Source of the DNA: SAR202 cluster bacterium
Lineage (GTDB): Bacteria > Chloroflexota > Dehalococcoidia > Lucifugimonadales > UBA3495
Assembly: GCA_009392095.1 (NCBI GenBank)
Contig: VFHF01000141.1
Location: 1-11,787, forward strand
DNA: 11,787 nt
Direction: 5' to 3'
How positions within the stretch are numbered: the stretch's first letter is position 1; each line of letters begins with the position of its first letter. The notes beneath the pieces were generated by a model. It was not told the DNA's origin. It saw nothing but the letters and a program-made list of their open reading frames with translations, and did not search any database. The translations under genes were made by a program, and so were the position numbers. Of this stretch, positions 1-7,584 are shown piece after piece.

Positions 1-6
1 AAAAAA

Positions 7-321
7 TCAGTGGTCGCTACCGTCTTCGCTGAACTCGTTCTCGTTCTCGTCGCTTAGAACGCCGGTCTCTCGGCCCTGGAAGATGTGCACCACGAAATTC
101 CCGCGGGCGATGCCGACAGCGTCGACGATGTCCTCATCCACGGTGTCAATGATCTGTTGGACCGTTTCCTGGGTCAGGCTCTCATCGACCGACACGGCCA
201 CGTGGACCATCTCCGGGGTAAAATGGATGTCTACCCGGCCTACTTGACGATCCTGTTCCATGACCAGATAAGCCTCGGAATAAGGCGTGCGCACCTCGCG
301 CTCAAAGTTCAAATCAGCCAA
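7..321 (-). CDS. Small acidic protein of unknown function downstream of proA
   Basis: Unidentified protein of about 104 residues. The frame stays open upstream to an ATG at 387, but that start lies inside proA. A TTG at 321 has a textbook AGGAGG six bases upstream and lies 29 bp after the proA stop, so I place the start there; the protein then begins M-ADLNFEREVRTPYSEAY. The middle (roughly residues 28-85) alternates short hydrophobic stretches such as VDIHF, VHVAVSV and NFVVHIF with an acidic helix-like segment (VQQIIDTVDEDIVDAV), suggesting a small alpha/beta fold. The C-terminus is a strongly acidic tail. There is no signal peptide, membrane segment, cysteine pair or known catalytic motif. 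Same strand and close spacing suggest co-transcription with proBA. A role in proline synthesis is not implied by the sequence. That it is a real gene is fairly sure; its function is unknown. Confidence 0.7.
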   Translation of the reverse strand: MADLNFEREVRTPYSEAYLVMEQDRQVGRVDIHFTPEMVHVAVSVDESLTQETVQQIIDTVDEDIVDAVGIARGNFVVHIFQGRETGVLSDENENEFSEDGSDH

Positions 322-327
322 ATATGG

Positions 328-333
328 CCTCCT
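328..333 (-). promoter_or_regulatory. Strong ribosome binding site that sets a TTG start
   Basis: On the minus strand the sequence reads AGGAGG, then a six-base spacer, then TTG at 321. This near-perfect anti-16S match is better than anything in front of the upstream in-frame ATG at 387, which overlaps proA. It is the reason for choosing the TTG as the start of the small acidic protein. Confidence 0.75.
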
Positions 334-350
334 ACCTGTGCTAGCCACGG

Positions 351-1628
351 TTATGGCCTGACGTGCCCCTTGCCCACGATCACCCATTTATACGAGGTTA
401 ATTCCTTGAGGCCCATGGGGCCGCGGGCGTGGAACTTCTGGGTACTGATGCCAACCTCGGCGCCGAGACCAAATTGGCCGCCGTCAGTGAACTGGGTGCT
501 GGCGTTGACGTAGACCGCGGCCGCGTCCACTTTGTCCAGAAACCGGGTAGCCGCCGCGTCGTCTTCAGTGATTATGGCCTCGGAGTGACCAGAACCGTAG
601 GTCTCGATATGCTCTAACGCGTCGTCCAGTGAATCAACTACCTTCACCGCCGCCGTCAGGGAAAGAAATTCCTTGCCCCAATCATCTTCATTGGCCGGCA
701 TGGTCAAGTCCGGGGCGTCAGGCCCCAGTATGCTGAGAGCTCGGTTATCGCAGTGCAGTTCCACGCCTGAAGCAGTCAACTCCTTGGCAATCAGGCGAAG
801 CCCGTCGGCGGCAATCTCTGAGTGGACCAACACTGTATCCAAAGCGTTGCATATGGACGGACGCCGGACCTTGGCATTGTGGACGATCTCGGCCGCCATC
901 TTGAGGTCGGCGGCCCGGTCGACGTAGGTGTGGCAGACGCCGATGCCGCCGGTGACCGCCGGCATGGTCGCGTTCTCAGCCACGAACTTGACCAGGCTGG
1001 CGCCGCCACGGGGCACCAATAGGTCGATGTATTCATTCATTTTGAGCAGGTGGTCGACCAGCGCCCGGTCCGGGTTGTCGACGAACTGAACGGCGTCGGT
1101 AGTTACCCCGGCATCAGAAAGGGCCTTTCTCAGCATAGTTACCAGCGCCGTGTTGGAGCGTATGGTCTCCTTGCCGCCTCGCAGGATGCAGGCGTTGCCC
1201 GACTTAAGACACAGACCGAAGATATCCACGGTGACGTTGGGTCTGGCCTCATAGATGCTGCCCACCACTCCAAGAGGCACGCGTCGGCGGCTGGTGATCA
1301 GACCGTTTGGCTGCGAATTTGTCTCAATGACCTCACCGATGGGGTCGGTCAGTTCAGCGACTCGCTGAACCTCGTCGGCAGTGCCGTTCAGCCGTTCGCT
1401 GGTCAGCAGCAGGCGGTCCAACAGGGAGTCGTTCATGCCGTCGGATTTGGCTTCTTGATAGTCGGATAGGTTAGCTGACAGAACGTCCGCCTGGTCGGAA
1501 CGAAGCAGCCCGGCAAGGTTCAGCAACACCCGGTTCTTGTCCTCGGTCGATAGCCGGGCCAATTTCCGGGAGGCTTTCCTGGCGGCAAGCCCCAGGGCGG
1601 TAACATCTTGTACTGTTTTAGTCGTCAT
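351..1628 (-). CDS. proA: Gamma-glutamyl phosphate reductase
   Basis: ProA reduces gamma-glutamyl phosphate to glutamate-5-semialdehyde with NADPH, the second step of proline synthesis from glutamate, in the cytoplasm. The 425 residues match the usual family length and show the aldehyde-dehydrogenase-like ProA motifs: VPLGVVGSIYEARPNVT near 117-133, LKSGNACILRGGKE near 141-154, the catalytic-cysteine segment KVRRPSICNALDT with Cys260, and the C-terminal signature STQKFHARGPMGLKELTSYKW near 395-415. The segment usually read as a VIET or VLRH motif before GxCHxYVD is AVTGGIGVCHTYVD here, a mild variation. The ATG overlaps the 3' end of proB by 11 bp, and no strong ribosome binding site is visible, so translation is probably coupled to proB. 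A small unknown gene follows 29 bp downstream. Confidence 0.97.
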   Translation of the reverse strand: MTTKTVQDVTALGLAARKASRKLARLSTEDKNRVLLNLAGLLRSDQADVLSANLSDYQEAKSDGMNDSLLDRLLLTSERLNGTADEVQRVAELTDPIGEVIETNSQPNGLITSRRRVPLGVVGSIYEARPNVTVDIFGLCLKSGNACILRGGKETIRSNTALVTMLRKALSDAGVTTDAVQFVDNPDRALVDHLLKMNEYIDLLVPRGGASLVKFVAENATMPAVTGGIGVCHTYVDRAADLKMAAEIVHNAKVRRPSICNALDTVLVHSEIAADGLRLIAKELTASGVELHCDNRALSILGPDAPDLTMPANEDDWGKEFLSLTAAVKVVDSLDDALEHIETYGSGHSEAIITEDDAAATRFLDKVDAAAVYVNASTQFTDGGQFGLGAEVGISTQKFHARGPMGLKELTSYKWVIVGKGHVRP

Positions 1629-2754
1629 TAAATAAAAGCACTAAGTTATTCCGGTGCACCACTTCCTGACCGTAATGATAGCCCAGGGTCTCTTCGATGC
1701 GGTCCGAGCGTAGACCTTGGATCTTGCCGATGTCCCGGGCTGCGTAGTTGGCGATGCCGCAGGCGATCTTCAGTCCCTTGGTGTCCACCACATAGACAGA
1801 CTCGCCACGGCTAAAATCGCCCTCAACCGACTTGATCCCGGCCGGTAGTAAGCTACGGTGGTCTTTAACCAGCGCTCCGGCGGCGCCCGAGTCCACGATT
1901 ATCTTACCCCGTTGGGAGATCCCACTCAGCATCCAGCGTTTGCGGGCTTCCATCTTGCTGTCGGCAGGCTTGAAAAAAGTTCCCACGGACTCGCCCCGCG
2001 CGGCGCGAAGCACCGCGTCCTCAGCCCGGCCATGGCACATCACCATGGGAATGCCCGACGCCGTGACCAGCTTGGCGGCCTCAAGTTTGGTGGCCATACC
2101 ACCTCTGGACCAAGGATGCAGGACCTCTCCGGCTAGGGCCTCAATGCGGGCGTCAACACGGTCAACCTCAGCAATCAGGGTCGCAGCGGGATCGGTGCGG
2201 GGGTCCGCCGAATATAGGCCTTCGGTGTCGGTCAGGACCACCAGCAAGTCGGCGTCGACCAGGTTTGCCACCAGGGCGGATAGCCGGTCGTTGTCCCCGA
2301 AAACCTCGCCTATCTCGTCGACGGCTACAACGTCGTTCTCGTTGACCACCGGCACCACTCCTAATTCCAACAAACGTTGCAGGGTATTCCCCACGTTCAA
2401 GTACGACTGACGGTTGGAAAGGTCGGCGATGGTCAGCAGGGTCTGGGCGATCTGAGTTTTGTGAGTGGCGAACATCTCCTGATAGGTGTGCATCAAGCGG
2501 CTTTGGCCCACGGCGGCAAAGACCTGCCGAGAGGATATGTCTTGCCCCATCTCTCCACGGGTCTCGCCCAGGGCTGAGCGGCCGGCGGCGATGGCGCCGG
2601 AGGTCACCAACACCACTTCTCCAGATTCGTCGCGGATCTGACAGATCTGACGCACCAGGTCGCCCATCACTTCCGAATCCAAGCCGGAAGACCCGGTCAG
2701 AGCGCCGGTACCCGCTTTGACGACGATACGTCGGTGGCGAAAAGTGCCGGACAT
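1618..2754 (-). CDS. proB: Glutamate 5-kinase with C-terminal PUA domain
   Basis: ProB phosphorylates glutamate to gamma-glutamyl phosphate using ATP, the committed and usually proline-inhibited step of proline synthesis. With the ATG at 2754 the protein has 378 residues, close to the usual 367-372. An amino-acid-kinase domain fills residues 1 to about 265: the N-terminal phosphate loop RIVVKAGTGALT with Lys13, VTSGAIAAG near 51-59, NENDVVAVDEI near 138-148, GDNDRLSALVA near 153-163 and GGMATKLEAAKL near 218-229. A PUA domain follows, about 279-364. In-frame starts exist at 2793 (ATG) and 2877. The latter lies upstream of the predicted -10 box and is unlikely. At 2754 a GGA six bases upstream and a GAGG further back favour this start, though 2793 cannot be excluded. 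It overlaps proA by 11 bp as the first gene of the operon. Confidence 0.96.
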   Translation of the reverse strand: MSGTFRHRRIVVKAGTGALTGSSGLDSEVMGDLVRQICQIRDESGEVVLVTSGAIAAGRSALGETRGEMGQDISSRQVFAAVGQSRLMHTYQEMFATHKTQIAQTLLTIADLSNRQSYLNVGNTLQRLLELGVVPVVNENDVVAVDEIGEVFGDNDRLSALVANLVDADLLVVLTDTEGLYSADPRTDPAATLIAEVDRVDARIEALAGEVLHPWSRGGMATKLEAAKLVTASGIPMVMCHGRAEDAVLRAARGESVGTFFKPADSKMEARKRWMLSGISQRGKIIVDSGAAGALVKDHRSLLPAGIKSVEGDFSRGESVYVVDTKGLKIACGIANYAARDIGKIQGLRSDRIEETLGYHYGQEVVHRNNLVLLFNDD

Positions 2755-2863
2755 AGCATTTCCAGCCTCGTTTTTTTGACTTGCTCTGGCCATGATCTGA
2801 ATTTCTGAGGTGTCGGAAATCGTGACAAAAATAGGCGGTCTATGGCTACCACTCGCACTAAAG

Positions 2864-2872
2864 ATTATAGCA
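2864..2872 (-). promoter_or_regulatory. Extended -10 promoter for the proBA operon
   Basis: The minus strand reads TGCTATAAT, a consensus -10 hexamer with the TGn extension. No good -35 hexamer is found 16-18 bp upstream, which is normal for extended -10 promoters. Transcription would start near 2857, leaving a leader of about 100 bases before the proB ATG at 2754. The position also argues against the longest possible proB frame, which starts at 2877. Confidence 0.6.
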
Positions 2873-2915
2873 TGCACGCCTGGTACCCCAGATTTGAAAT
2901 GGCGTGAATTTTCGC

Positions 2916-2944
2916 TTGTAACACCGCAGCCAAGGCAATAAAAT
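2916..2944 (+). promoter_or_regulatory. Candidate sigma-70-type promoter for mfd
   Basis: TTGTAA at 2916-2921 and TAAAAT at 2939-2944 are separated by 17 bp; they match the -35 and -10 consensus in four and five positions. Transcription would begin near 2951, inside the left arm of the hairpin at 2949-2982. A competing candidate is TTGTTA at 2964-2969 with TGTAAT at 2988-2993 (18-bp spacer), which would put the -35 box in the hairpin loop. Which one is used cannot be decided from sequence. Confidence 0.4.
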
Positions 2945-2948
2945 AATC

Positions 2949-2982
2949 GAACAGGGGCTGGATTTGTTACCAGCCCCTGTTC
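2949..2982. repeat. Perfect 13-bp inverted repeat between proB and mfd
   Basis: Two arms of 13 bases (2949-2961 and 2970-2982), beginning GAACAGGGGCTGG, are exact reverse complements around an 8-base AT-rich loop. The repeat lies between two genes that diverge, so it does not follow the end of either one. On the plus strand no T-run follows directly (AGGCGTGTAATTTTAT), so it is not a classical terminator for this strand. It may be an operator, the 5' end of the mfd messenger, or a small transcript's terminator. Confidence 0.75.
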
Positions 2983-3046
2983 AGGCGTGTAATTTTATAT
3001 TTCGGCCCGTATTTGCCGCGGCTGTATCGGAGCTTTTAACCCCACA

Positions 3047-6000
3047 ATGACCCTTAAGGGAGTCCTAGAATCACTGGACCGCCATCCCGAGCACCGTAGG
3101 AACGTTGACGCCTCGGGCAAACCAGCTGAAAAAACTGGTGATGGATTGGGAGTCACCGTCCGCCAAGGGGCCCGCGCCGCTTTCTTGGCGTCTTTGTGGT
3201 GCCGTCAGAACGGACCTATCTTGGTGGTTACGCCCCGGCCCGACGACGCCCGCCGTCTTCACGACCAACTGCTTACCTACCTTGGTGAAGATCAGCCCAT
3301 CCACCTGCTTCCTGAGCCGGAGGTACTGCCCTTTGAGCGGCTGGCAGTGGATGCCAATACCAGCAACCAACGCCTAACGGCCCTAGCCGCTCTGGCTTCA
3401 GCCGGTAATTTCGTCGGCTCCCCTCCGGAAATCAGCCCAATCGTCGTCTGCTCGGTTGGCTCGGCCCTGCTCTATACTCTCCGTCCCGAGTTGATGGCCG
3501 GTGTTTTTCCTTCGACCGGAGAGTTGAGTGTCTGGAAGAAGGGCGACCGAATCCGGATCGCTACCCTCCTCGGCCAGTGGTTGGACCTGGGCTATCACAA
3601 CGAACCCGTGGTCGAAGCGCCCGGTAGCTTCAGCCACCGAGGGGGGATAATCGACGTCTATCCTACGGGGTCCGAATGGCCGCTGCGCATAGAGTTGTTC
3701 GATGACGAGATTGACACCATCCGTTACTTCGACCCGGTCTCCCAGCGCTCCATCCGGCCCGCCGAGGAAGTCCGCTTGGCTCCTGCGAAGGAGCAACTAC
3801 CCGGCCTGGCAAATCAGGAAATGGTCGCCTCAAAGACCGACGCCCTCGACTACGCCAAATGCGGCGTAGAGGTACGCGACCGGATGGCTGAAGAACTCTC
3901 CGTCCTCGCGTCGTCACCCAATCCCGAAACCCTTTCTTTCTACAATGGCCTGGTCAACCAGGCCCACCTGATGGAATACATCGGCGCCAACGGTTTGGTT
4001 GTTTTAGAGCGTTCCGGCCGGGTGGAAGCCGAGGCGCTGGAACTTGAAGAGCGCTTCGAGCGAATGCGCGAGGCCCGCGAGGAACGAGGAGAACTGCCGG
4101 TCAATTTCCCTTCGCCACACATGGATTGGGAGGAGTTCTCCAACCGGCTGAGCGGCGTGCCCCAGATGCAACTCCAGACCTGGGTTGGCGACGACGAGGA
4201 CAAGATATTCCGGCCTTCTACCCCGTACTACGGCAAGCTAGAACAACTGGCCGCCGACGTGCGCCGCCACCAGGAGGCCAACTTCGCAGTGGTCGCAGTC
4301 ACCCAGCACCAACGCCGAGTTGCCGAGATTCTGGAACAAGAAGGCATCGGCGTAGTCCAAGTTGACTCCCTGGAAAGCGCGCCTTCCGCCGGACAGGTAG
4401 TCCTGCTGCCAGGTTCGCTGCGGGACGGGTGGACCGTTAAATTCCCAGTGGATAAATCGGTGATTGGTCAGGTCAGCGCTCTGGTTTTGCTGACCGACTC
4501 CGAATTATTTGGCACGGCAAAAGAGCTGCGTTACACCCGTCGCCGCAAGGCCGAACACGGGACGGAGGTTATCCTTGCCGACCTGGTCCCGGGAGCCCAC
4601 GTGGTGCACATCGACCATGGCGTGGCCCGGTTCGCCGGCACCACGCACATCGGCGGCGACGAAGATGAGAAGGAATACCTCATCCTGGAATACGCTGAGA
4701 ACGACAAGCTCTACGTGCCCACCGACCACTTGGACCGTGTGTCCGCCTTCGTGGGCGCACAGGACCAACCGCCATCATTAACTAGGCTGAGCACCGCCGA
4801 GTGGGCGCGGATTAAATCGCGGGTCAAGAGCGCCACCAGAGAGATGGCCCAGGAACTGCTGCGCGTCAATGCCGCCCGCGCTCTGGCGGAAGGCCATGAA
4901 CACAGCGCGGACACGGTCTGGCAACAGGAACTTGAGGACTCTTTCCCCTTCGTTGAAACCCCGGACCAAGCCAGGGCCATCGTCGAGGTCAAAGCCGACA
5001 TGGAGACTATGCGTCCCATGGACCGCCTGATCTGCGGCGATGTTGGCTATGGCAAGACCGAGATTGCCCTGAGAGCGGCTTTTAAGTCTGTGAACGACGG
5101 CATGCAGGTGGCCGTCTTGGTCCCGACCACAGTCCTCGCACAGCAGCACTATGCCACCTTCAGCGAACGCCTCAGTCCCTTTCCCGTCAAAGTGGAAGTC
5201 CTTAGCCGTTTCCGGACACCCAAGGAACAGCAAGAAGTCATCGAAGGCCTGAAAGACGGTAGCGTGGACATCGTCATCGGCACCCACCGGCTGTTGCAGA
5301 AGGACGTGAAGTTCAAGGACCTGGGTTTGGCGGTGGTGGACGAAGAACAGCGCTTCGGCGTCAGCCACAAGGAACGCCTCAAACAACTGCGGCAACAGGT
5401 GGATGTGCTGACCCTGAGCGCGACCCCCATCCCCCGGACGCTGAACATGGCTTTGGCGGGTATCCGCGACCTGAGCACCATGGACTCGGCGCCTGAAGCC
5501 CGCCTGCCGGTGAAAACCTTTGTCTCCGAGTATTCCGAGGACGTGATTAAAGAGGCCGTCTTGCGGGAGATGGAGCGAGGCGGCCAGGTTTTTTACTTGC
5601 ACAACCGGGTCCGCACCATTCACCAAGCCGCCGCCGAGTTGAACAAACTGATCCCCCAAGCAAAGATAATGGTTGGCCACGGGCAGATGGCGGAAACCGA
5701 GCTTGAAGACGTGATGGTAGATTTCGGCAACGGTGAAGCCGACATCTTGGTCTGCACCACAATCATTGAATCAGGGCTGGATATGCCCAATGTAAATACC
5801 CTGATAATTGAGCGGGCAGACCGATTCGGGCTGGCCCAGCTTTATCAGCTCCGGGGACGGGTTGGACGCAGTGAGCACCGGGCTTACGCCTATCTGCTAG
5901 CGCCTCGGGGACGCCGCATCACGGAGGGCGCAGAGCACCGGCTTCAGGCCATTCTGGAGGCTTCAGAATTGGGCGCCGGATTCCGTATCGCTATGCGGGA

Positions 6001-6625
6001 CCTGGAAATACGCGGTGCCGGCAACATCTTGGGCGCGTCCCAGAGCGGCCACATTCAAGACGTGGGACTCGACCTCTACACTCAGCTATTGAACGAAGCG
6101 GTCCGGGAACTGGATGAGGAATCGGGCGGGGCCGGCGCAGGCGACGACCCGGCCGCCGAACTGCCCAGGATTGAGCTGCCCATGAACGCCCGCATCCCCG
6201 AGGACTATGTGGACCATCTGCCAACCCGGTTGGCCGTCTACCAGCGTCTGGCCAAGATGACCGACTCCGATTACATACCTGAGATTCGCGAAGAATTAAG
6301 AGACCGGTTCGGCCCGTTGCCAGAAGAGGTTGAAAACCTTTTAACCCTCGTGAGCCTCCGCGGTTTGGCCTCGGAGGTTGGCGTGGAATCAATCGTGCAG
6401 GGCAGCGACGCCATCGTGCTGTCGTTGCGGGTGCCGGTGGGCGGTGCGAGAATTCCCCTCCAAAGGGCTTTGGGGCCGTCGGTCCAGGTTGGCAACACCC
6501 AGATGCAAATGCCGTTGCGCAGGCTGGGCGACGAATGGCTGTCCCGCCTCACCAGGGTTCTGGAGAGGTTCTTAGTCTTCCAGGAAAACCTTCGGTCCTT
6601 GGCCCGTTTGGCATCCGCGGACTGA
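3047..6625 (+). CDS. mfd: Transcription-repair coupling factor Mfd
   Basis: Mfd binds RNA polymerase stalled at DNA lesions, pushes it off with a DNA translocase motor and recruits UvrA for nucleotide excision repair. The 1192-residue protein has the full domain order. The N-terminal UvrB-like module includes PGSFSHRGGIIDVYP and the following IELFDDEIDTIRYFDP; like other Mfd proteins it lacks a Walker motif there. The RNA-polymerase-interaction (CarD/TRCF) domain spans about 511-570, with HVVHIDHGVARFAG and KLYVPTDHLD. The superfamily 2 motor has Walker A GDVGYGKT at 664-671, the DEEQ box at 765-768, LSATPIPRT, and RGRVGRSEHRAYAYLL from about 936. A TRCF C-terminal domain follows from about 1040. 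The ATG has only a distant GGAG (14 bases upstream), but no better in-frame start is visible. It is transcribed divergently from proB. Confidence 0.98.
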   Translation: MTLKGVLESLDRHPEHRRNVDASGKPAEKTGDGLGVTVRQGARAAFLASLWCRQNGPILVVTPRPDDARRLHDQLLTYLGEDQPIHLLPEPEVLPFERLAVDANTSNQRLTALAALASAGNFVGSPPEISPIVVCSVGSALLYTLRPELMAGVFPSTGELSVWKKGDRIRIATLLGQWLDLGYHNEPVVEAPGSFSHRGGIIDVYPTGSEWPLRIELFDDEIDTIRYFDPVSQRSIRPAEEVRLAPAKEQLPGLANQEMVASKTDALDYAKCGVEVRDRMAEELSVLASSPNPETLSFYNGLVNQAHLMEYIGANGLVVLERSGRVEAEALELEERFERMREAREERGELPVNFPSPHMDWEEFSNRLSGVPQMQLQTWVGDDEDKIFRPSTPYYGKLEQLAADVRRHQEANFAVVAVTQHQRRVAEILEQEGIGVVQVDSLESAPSAGQVVLLPGSLRDGWTVKFPVDKSVIGQVSALVLLTDSELFGTAKELRYTRRRKAEHGTEVILADLVPGAHVVHIDHGVARFAGTTHIGGDEDEKEYLILEYAENDKLYVPTDHLDRVSAFVGAQDQPPSLTRLSTAEWARIKSRVKSATREMAQELLRVNAARALAEGHEHSADTVWQQELEDSFPFVETPDQARAIVEVKADMETMRPMDRLICGDVGYGKTEIALRAAFKSVNDGMQVAVLVPTTVLAQQHYATFSERLSPFPVKVEVLSRFRTPKEQQEVIEGLKDGSVDIVIGTHRLLQKDVKFKDLGLAVVDEEQRFGVSHKERLKQLRQQVDVLTLSATPIPRTLNMALAGIRDLSTMDSAPEARLPVKTFVSEYSEDVIKEAVLREMERGGQVFYLHNRVRTIHQAAAELNKLIPQAKIMVGHGQMAETELEDVMVDFGNGEADILVCTTIIESGLDMPNVNTLIIERADRFGLAQLYQLRGRVGRSEHRAYAYLLAPRGRRITEGAEHRLQAILEASELGAGFRIAMRDLEIRGAGNILGASQSGHIQDVGLDLYTQLLNEAVRELDEESGGAGAGDDPAAELPRIELPMNARIPEDYVDHLPTRLAVYQRLAKMTDSDYIPEIREELRDRFGPLPEEVENLLTLVSLRGLASEVGVESIVQGSDAIVLSLRVPVGGARIPLQRALGPSVQVGNTQMQMPLRRLGDEWLSRLTRVLERFLVFQENLRSLARLASAD

Positions 6626-6755
6626 CCCATCTTGGCCCGTTTGGTCGCATCAACAGCAAACTGCCTGGGACAATCTACCGTATTAATTCATTGAACCCTC
6701 ATGGGCATGGCAACATCTAAATTTCTAGGAACCAGCTCCCGACCGCGCTCGTCCT

Positions 6756-6775
6756 GTGAATCACAACTGATTCAC
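6756..6775. repeat. 20-bp dyad just upstream of the thioredoxin gene
   Basis: GTGAATCA (6756-6763) and TGATTCAC (6768-6775) are perfect reverse complements around a 4-base spacer. The dyad ends three bases before the GGAGGA ribosome binding site of the next gene. It could be an operator for a dimeric regulator, or a short hairpin that affects translation. I cannot assign it to a known regulator. Confidence 0.6.
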
Positions 6776-6778
6776 CAC

Positions 6779-6784
6779 GGAGGA
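6779..6784 (+). promoter_or_regulatory. Ribosome binding site that sets a TTG start
   Basis: GGAGGA lies directly upstream of a TTG at 6789, with five bases between GGAGG and the start codon. No ATG or GTG is correctly placed for it, and the TTG gives a complete lipoprotein signal peptide. This supports TTG as the initiation codon of the thioredoxin-like gene. Confidence 0.7.
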
Positions 6785-6788
6785 CCCA

Positions 6789-7397
6789 TTGACAAGAAAT
6801 TCGACGATTGACCGGCCTTCCGGTCTGAACAAAAGCAAGCTAAGATTTCTGCTCTCTCTTGTGTTGGTATTAGCCGTGGCAGCTATTGCCTGCGGCAGCA
6901 ACAGTTCCGAGAGGGGTTCGTCCATCGTGGGAGATGAGTCTTCCAGCTCCGGGAACCTGGCACCTGACTTTGTGATCACCATGTTCCAGGGCGAGGATGT
7001 GGTCGGTGGTCAGGAGGTGAGCCTGCACAGACTATTCGGCGAGAAGCCCGTCGTGATCAACTTCTGGGCTGGCTTGTGCCCTCCCTGCCGGGCGGAGATG
7101 CCCGACCTTCAAGAATTCAACCAAAAATTCCAGAGTCGGACTCTCTTGGTGGGAGTAGACCTGGGCCAGTTCACAGGGCTGGGAACCGAGCAAGACGCCC
7201 GAAACCTGCTGGCCGAACTAGAGGCTACCTATCCTGCCGGTTCTACCTCAGACCCAGACGTGATCAGGGACTACAAGGTTCTGGGCATGCCGACCACGAT
7301 CTTCATCGACAGGGACGGCAAGATCTTCAACAAATGGACCGGCGCCCTGAACGGCGCCGTCCTGGAAGAAAAGACCCTGGAGATGCTGGCTCAGTAG
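6789..7397 (+). CDS. TlpA/ResA-like thioredoxin-fold lipoprotein
   Basis: A 202-residue membrane-anchored thiol-disulfide oxidoreductase. Residues about 15-34 form a signal peptide: a basic NKSKLR segment, then a hydrophobic LLSLVLVLAVAAIA core. It ends in a lipobox-like AIAC with Cys35 as the likely lipid-modified residue, followed by a flexible Ser/Gly-rich linker to about 55. The redoxin domain begins at NLAPDF. It carries the active site NFWAGLCPPCRAEMPDL with Cys97 and Cys100, and the cis-proline loop GMPTTIFIDRDG with Pro168. CPPC with an E and P two to four residues later is typical of TlpA/ResA proteins, which reduce extracytoplasmic cysteines, for example during cytochrome c maturation. 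No cytochrome-maturation or CcdA gene is adjacent, so the substrate is unknown. The start is TTG with a strong ribosome binding site. The gene lies 163 bp after mfd and is followed by a hairpin terminator. Confidence 0.87.
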   Translation: MTRNSTIDRPSGLNKSKLRFLLSLVLVLAVAAIACGSNSSERGSSIVGDESSSSGNLAPDFVITMFQGEDVVGGQEVSLHRLFGEKPVVINFWAGLCPPCRAEMPDLQEFNQKFQSRTLLVGVDLGQFTGLGTEQDARNLLAELEATYPAGSTSDPDVIRDYKVLGMPTTIFIDRDGKIFNKWTGALNGAVLEEKTLEMLAQ

Positions 7398-7425
7398 GCT
7401 GTACCTGTCTTCTTTAGTCAAAATT

Positions 7426-7460
7426 CCCGCCACGCTTGATTGCGTAGCGGGCTTTCTATT
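7426..7460. terminator. Hairpin terminator after the thioredoxin gene, probably bidirectional
   Basis: CCCGC-C-ACGC (7426-7435) and GCGT-A-GCGGG (7442-7451) form a stem with a 6-base loop, 28 bp after the stop codon. On the plus strand one C-A mismatch interrupts the stem and CTTTCTATT follows. On the minus strand the same position is a G-U pair and the stem is followed by AATTTTGA. It sits between convergent genes, so it may stop transcription from both sides. Confidence 0.6.
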
Positions 7461-7561
7461 GTCCCGCCCCGTAAAAGTCTCACCCAAAACCCGTCATTCC
7501 GGGGAGCCAGCCAACGAATCTCGTTGCCCAGTTCCAACCCTGGTCGAGAGCGCTCGTTAGC

Positions 7562-7576
7562 AATAGGATTCCTATT
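7562..7576. repeat. Short palindrome in the gap between convergent genes
   Basis: AATAGGA and TCCTATT are reverse complements around a single base. It lies just beyond the restored 3' end of the receiver gene. With only 7-bp arms it may be chance. Otherwise the stretch 7461-7584 shows no gene, tRNA or clear signal. Confidence 0.3.
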
Positions 7577-7584
7577 TCTAGGAC

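Noticed and set aside
2755..2877. N-terminal extension of ProB to the earliest in-frame start
   Set aside because: That start is upstream of the TGCTATAAT promoter, and the added 41 residues resemble no part of glutamate 5-kinases; 2754 gives a normal length.
4778..5680. A 300-codon open frame on the minus strand inside mfd
   Set aside because: It lies wholly opposite the conserved Mfd motor domain, has no recognisable domain, and is a typical antisense shadow in GC-rich coding DNA.
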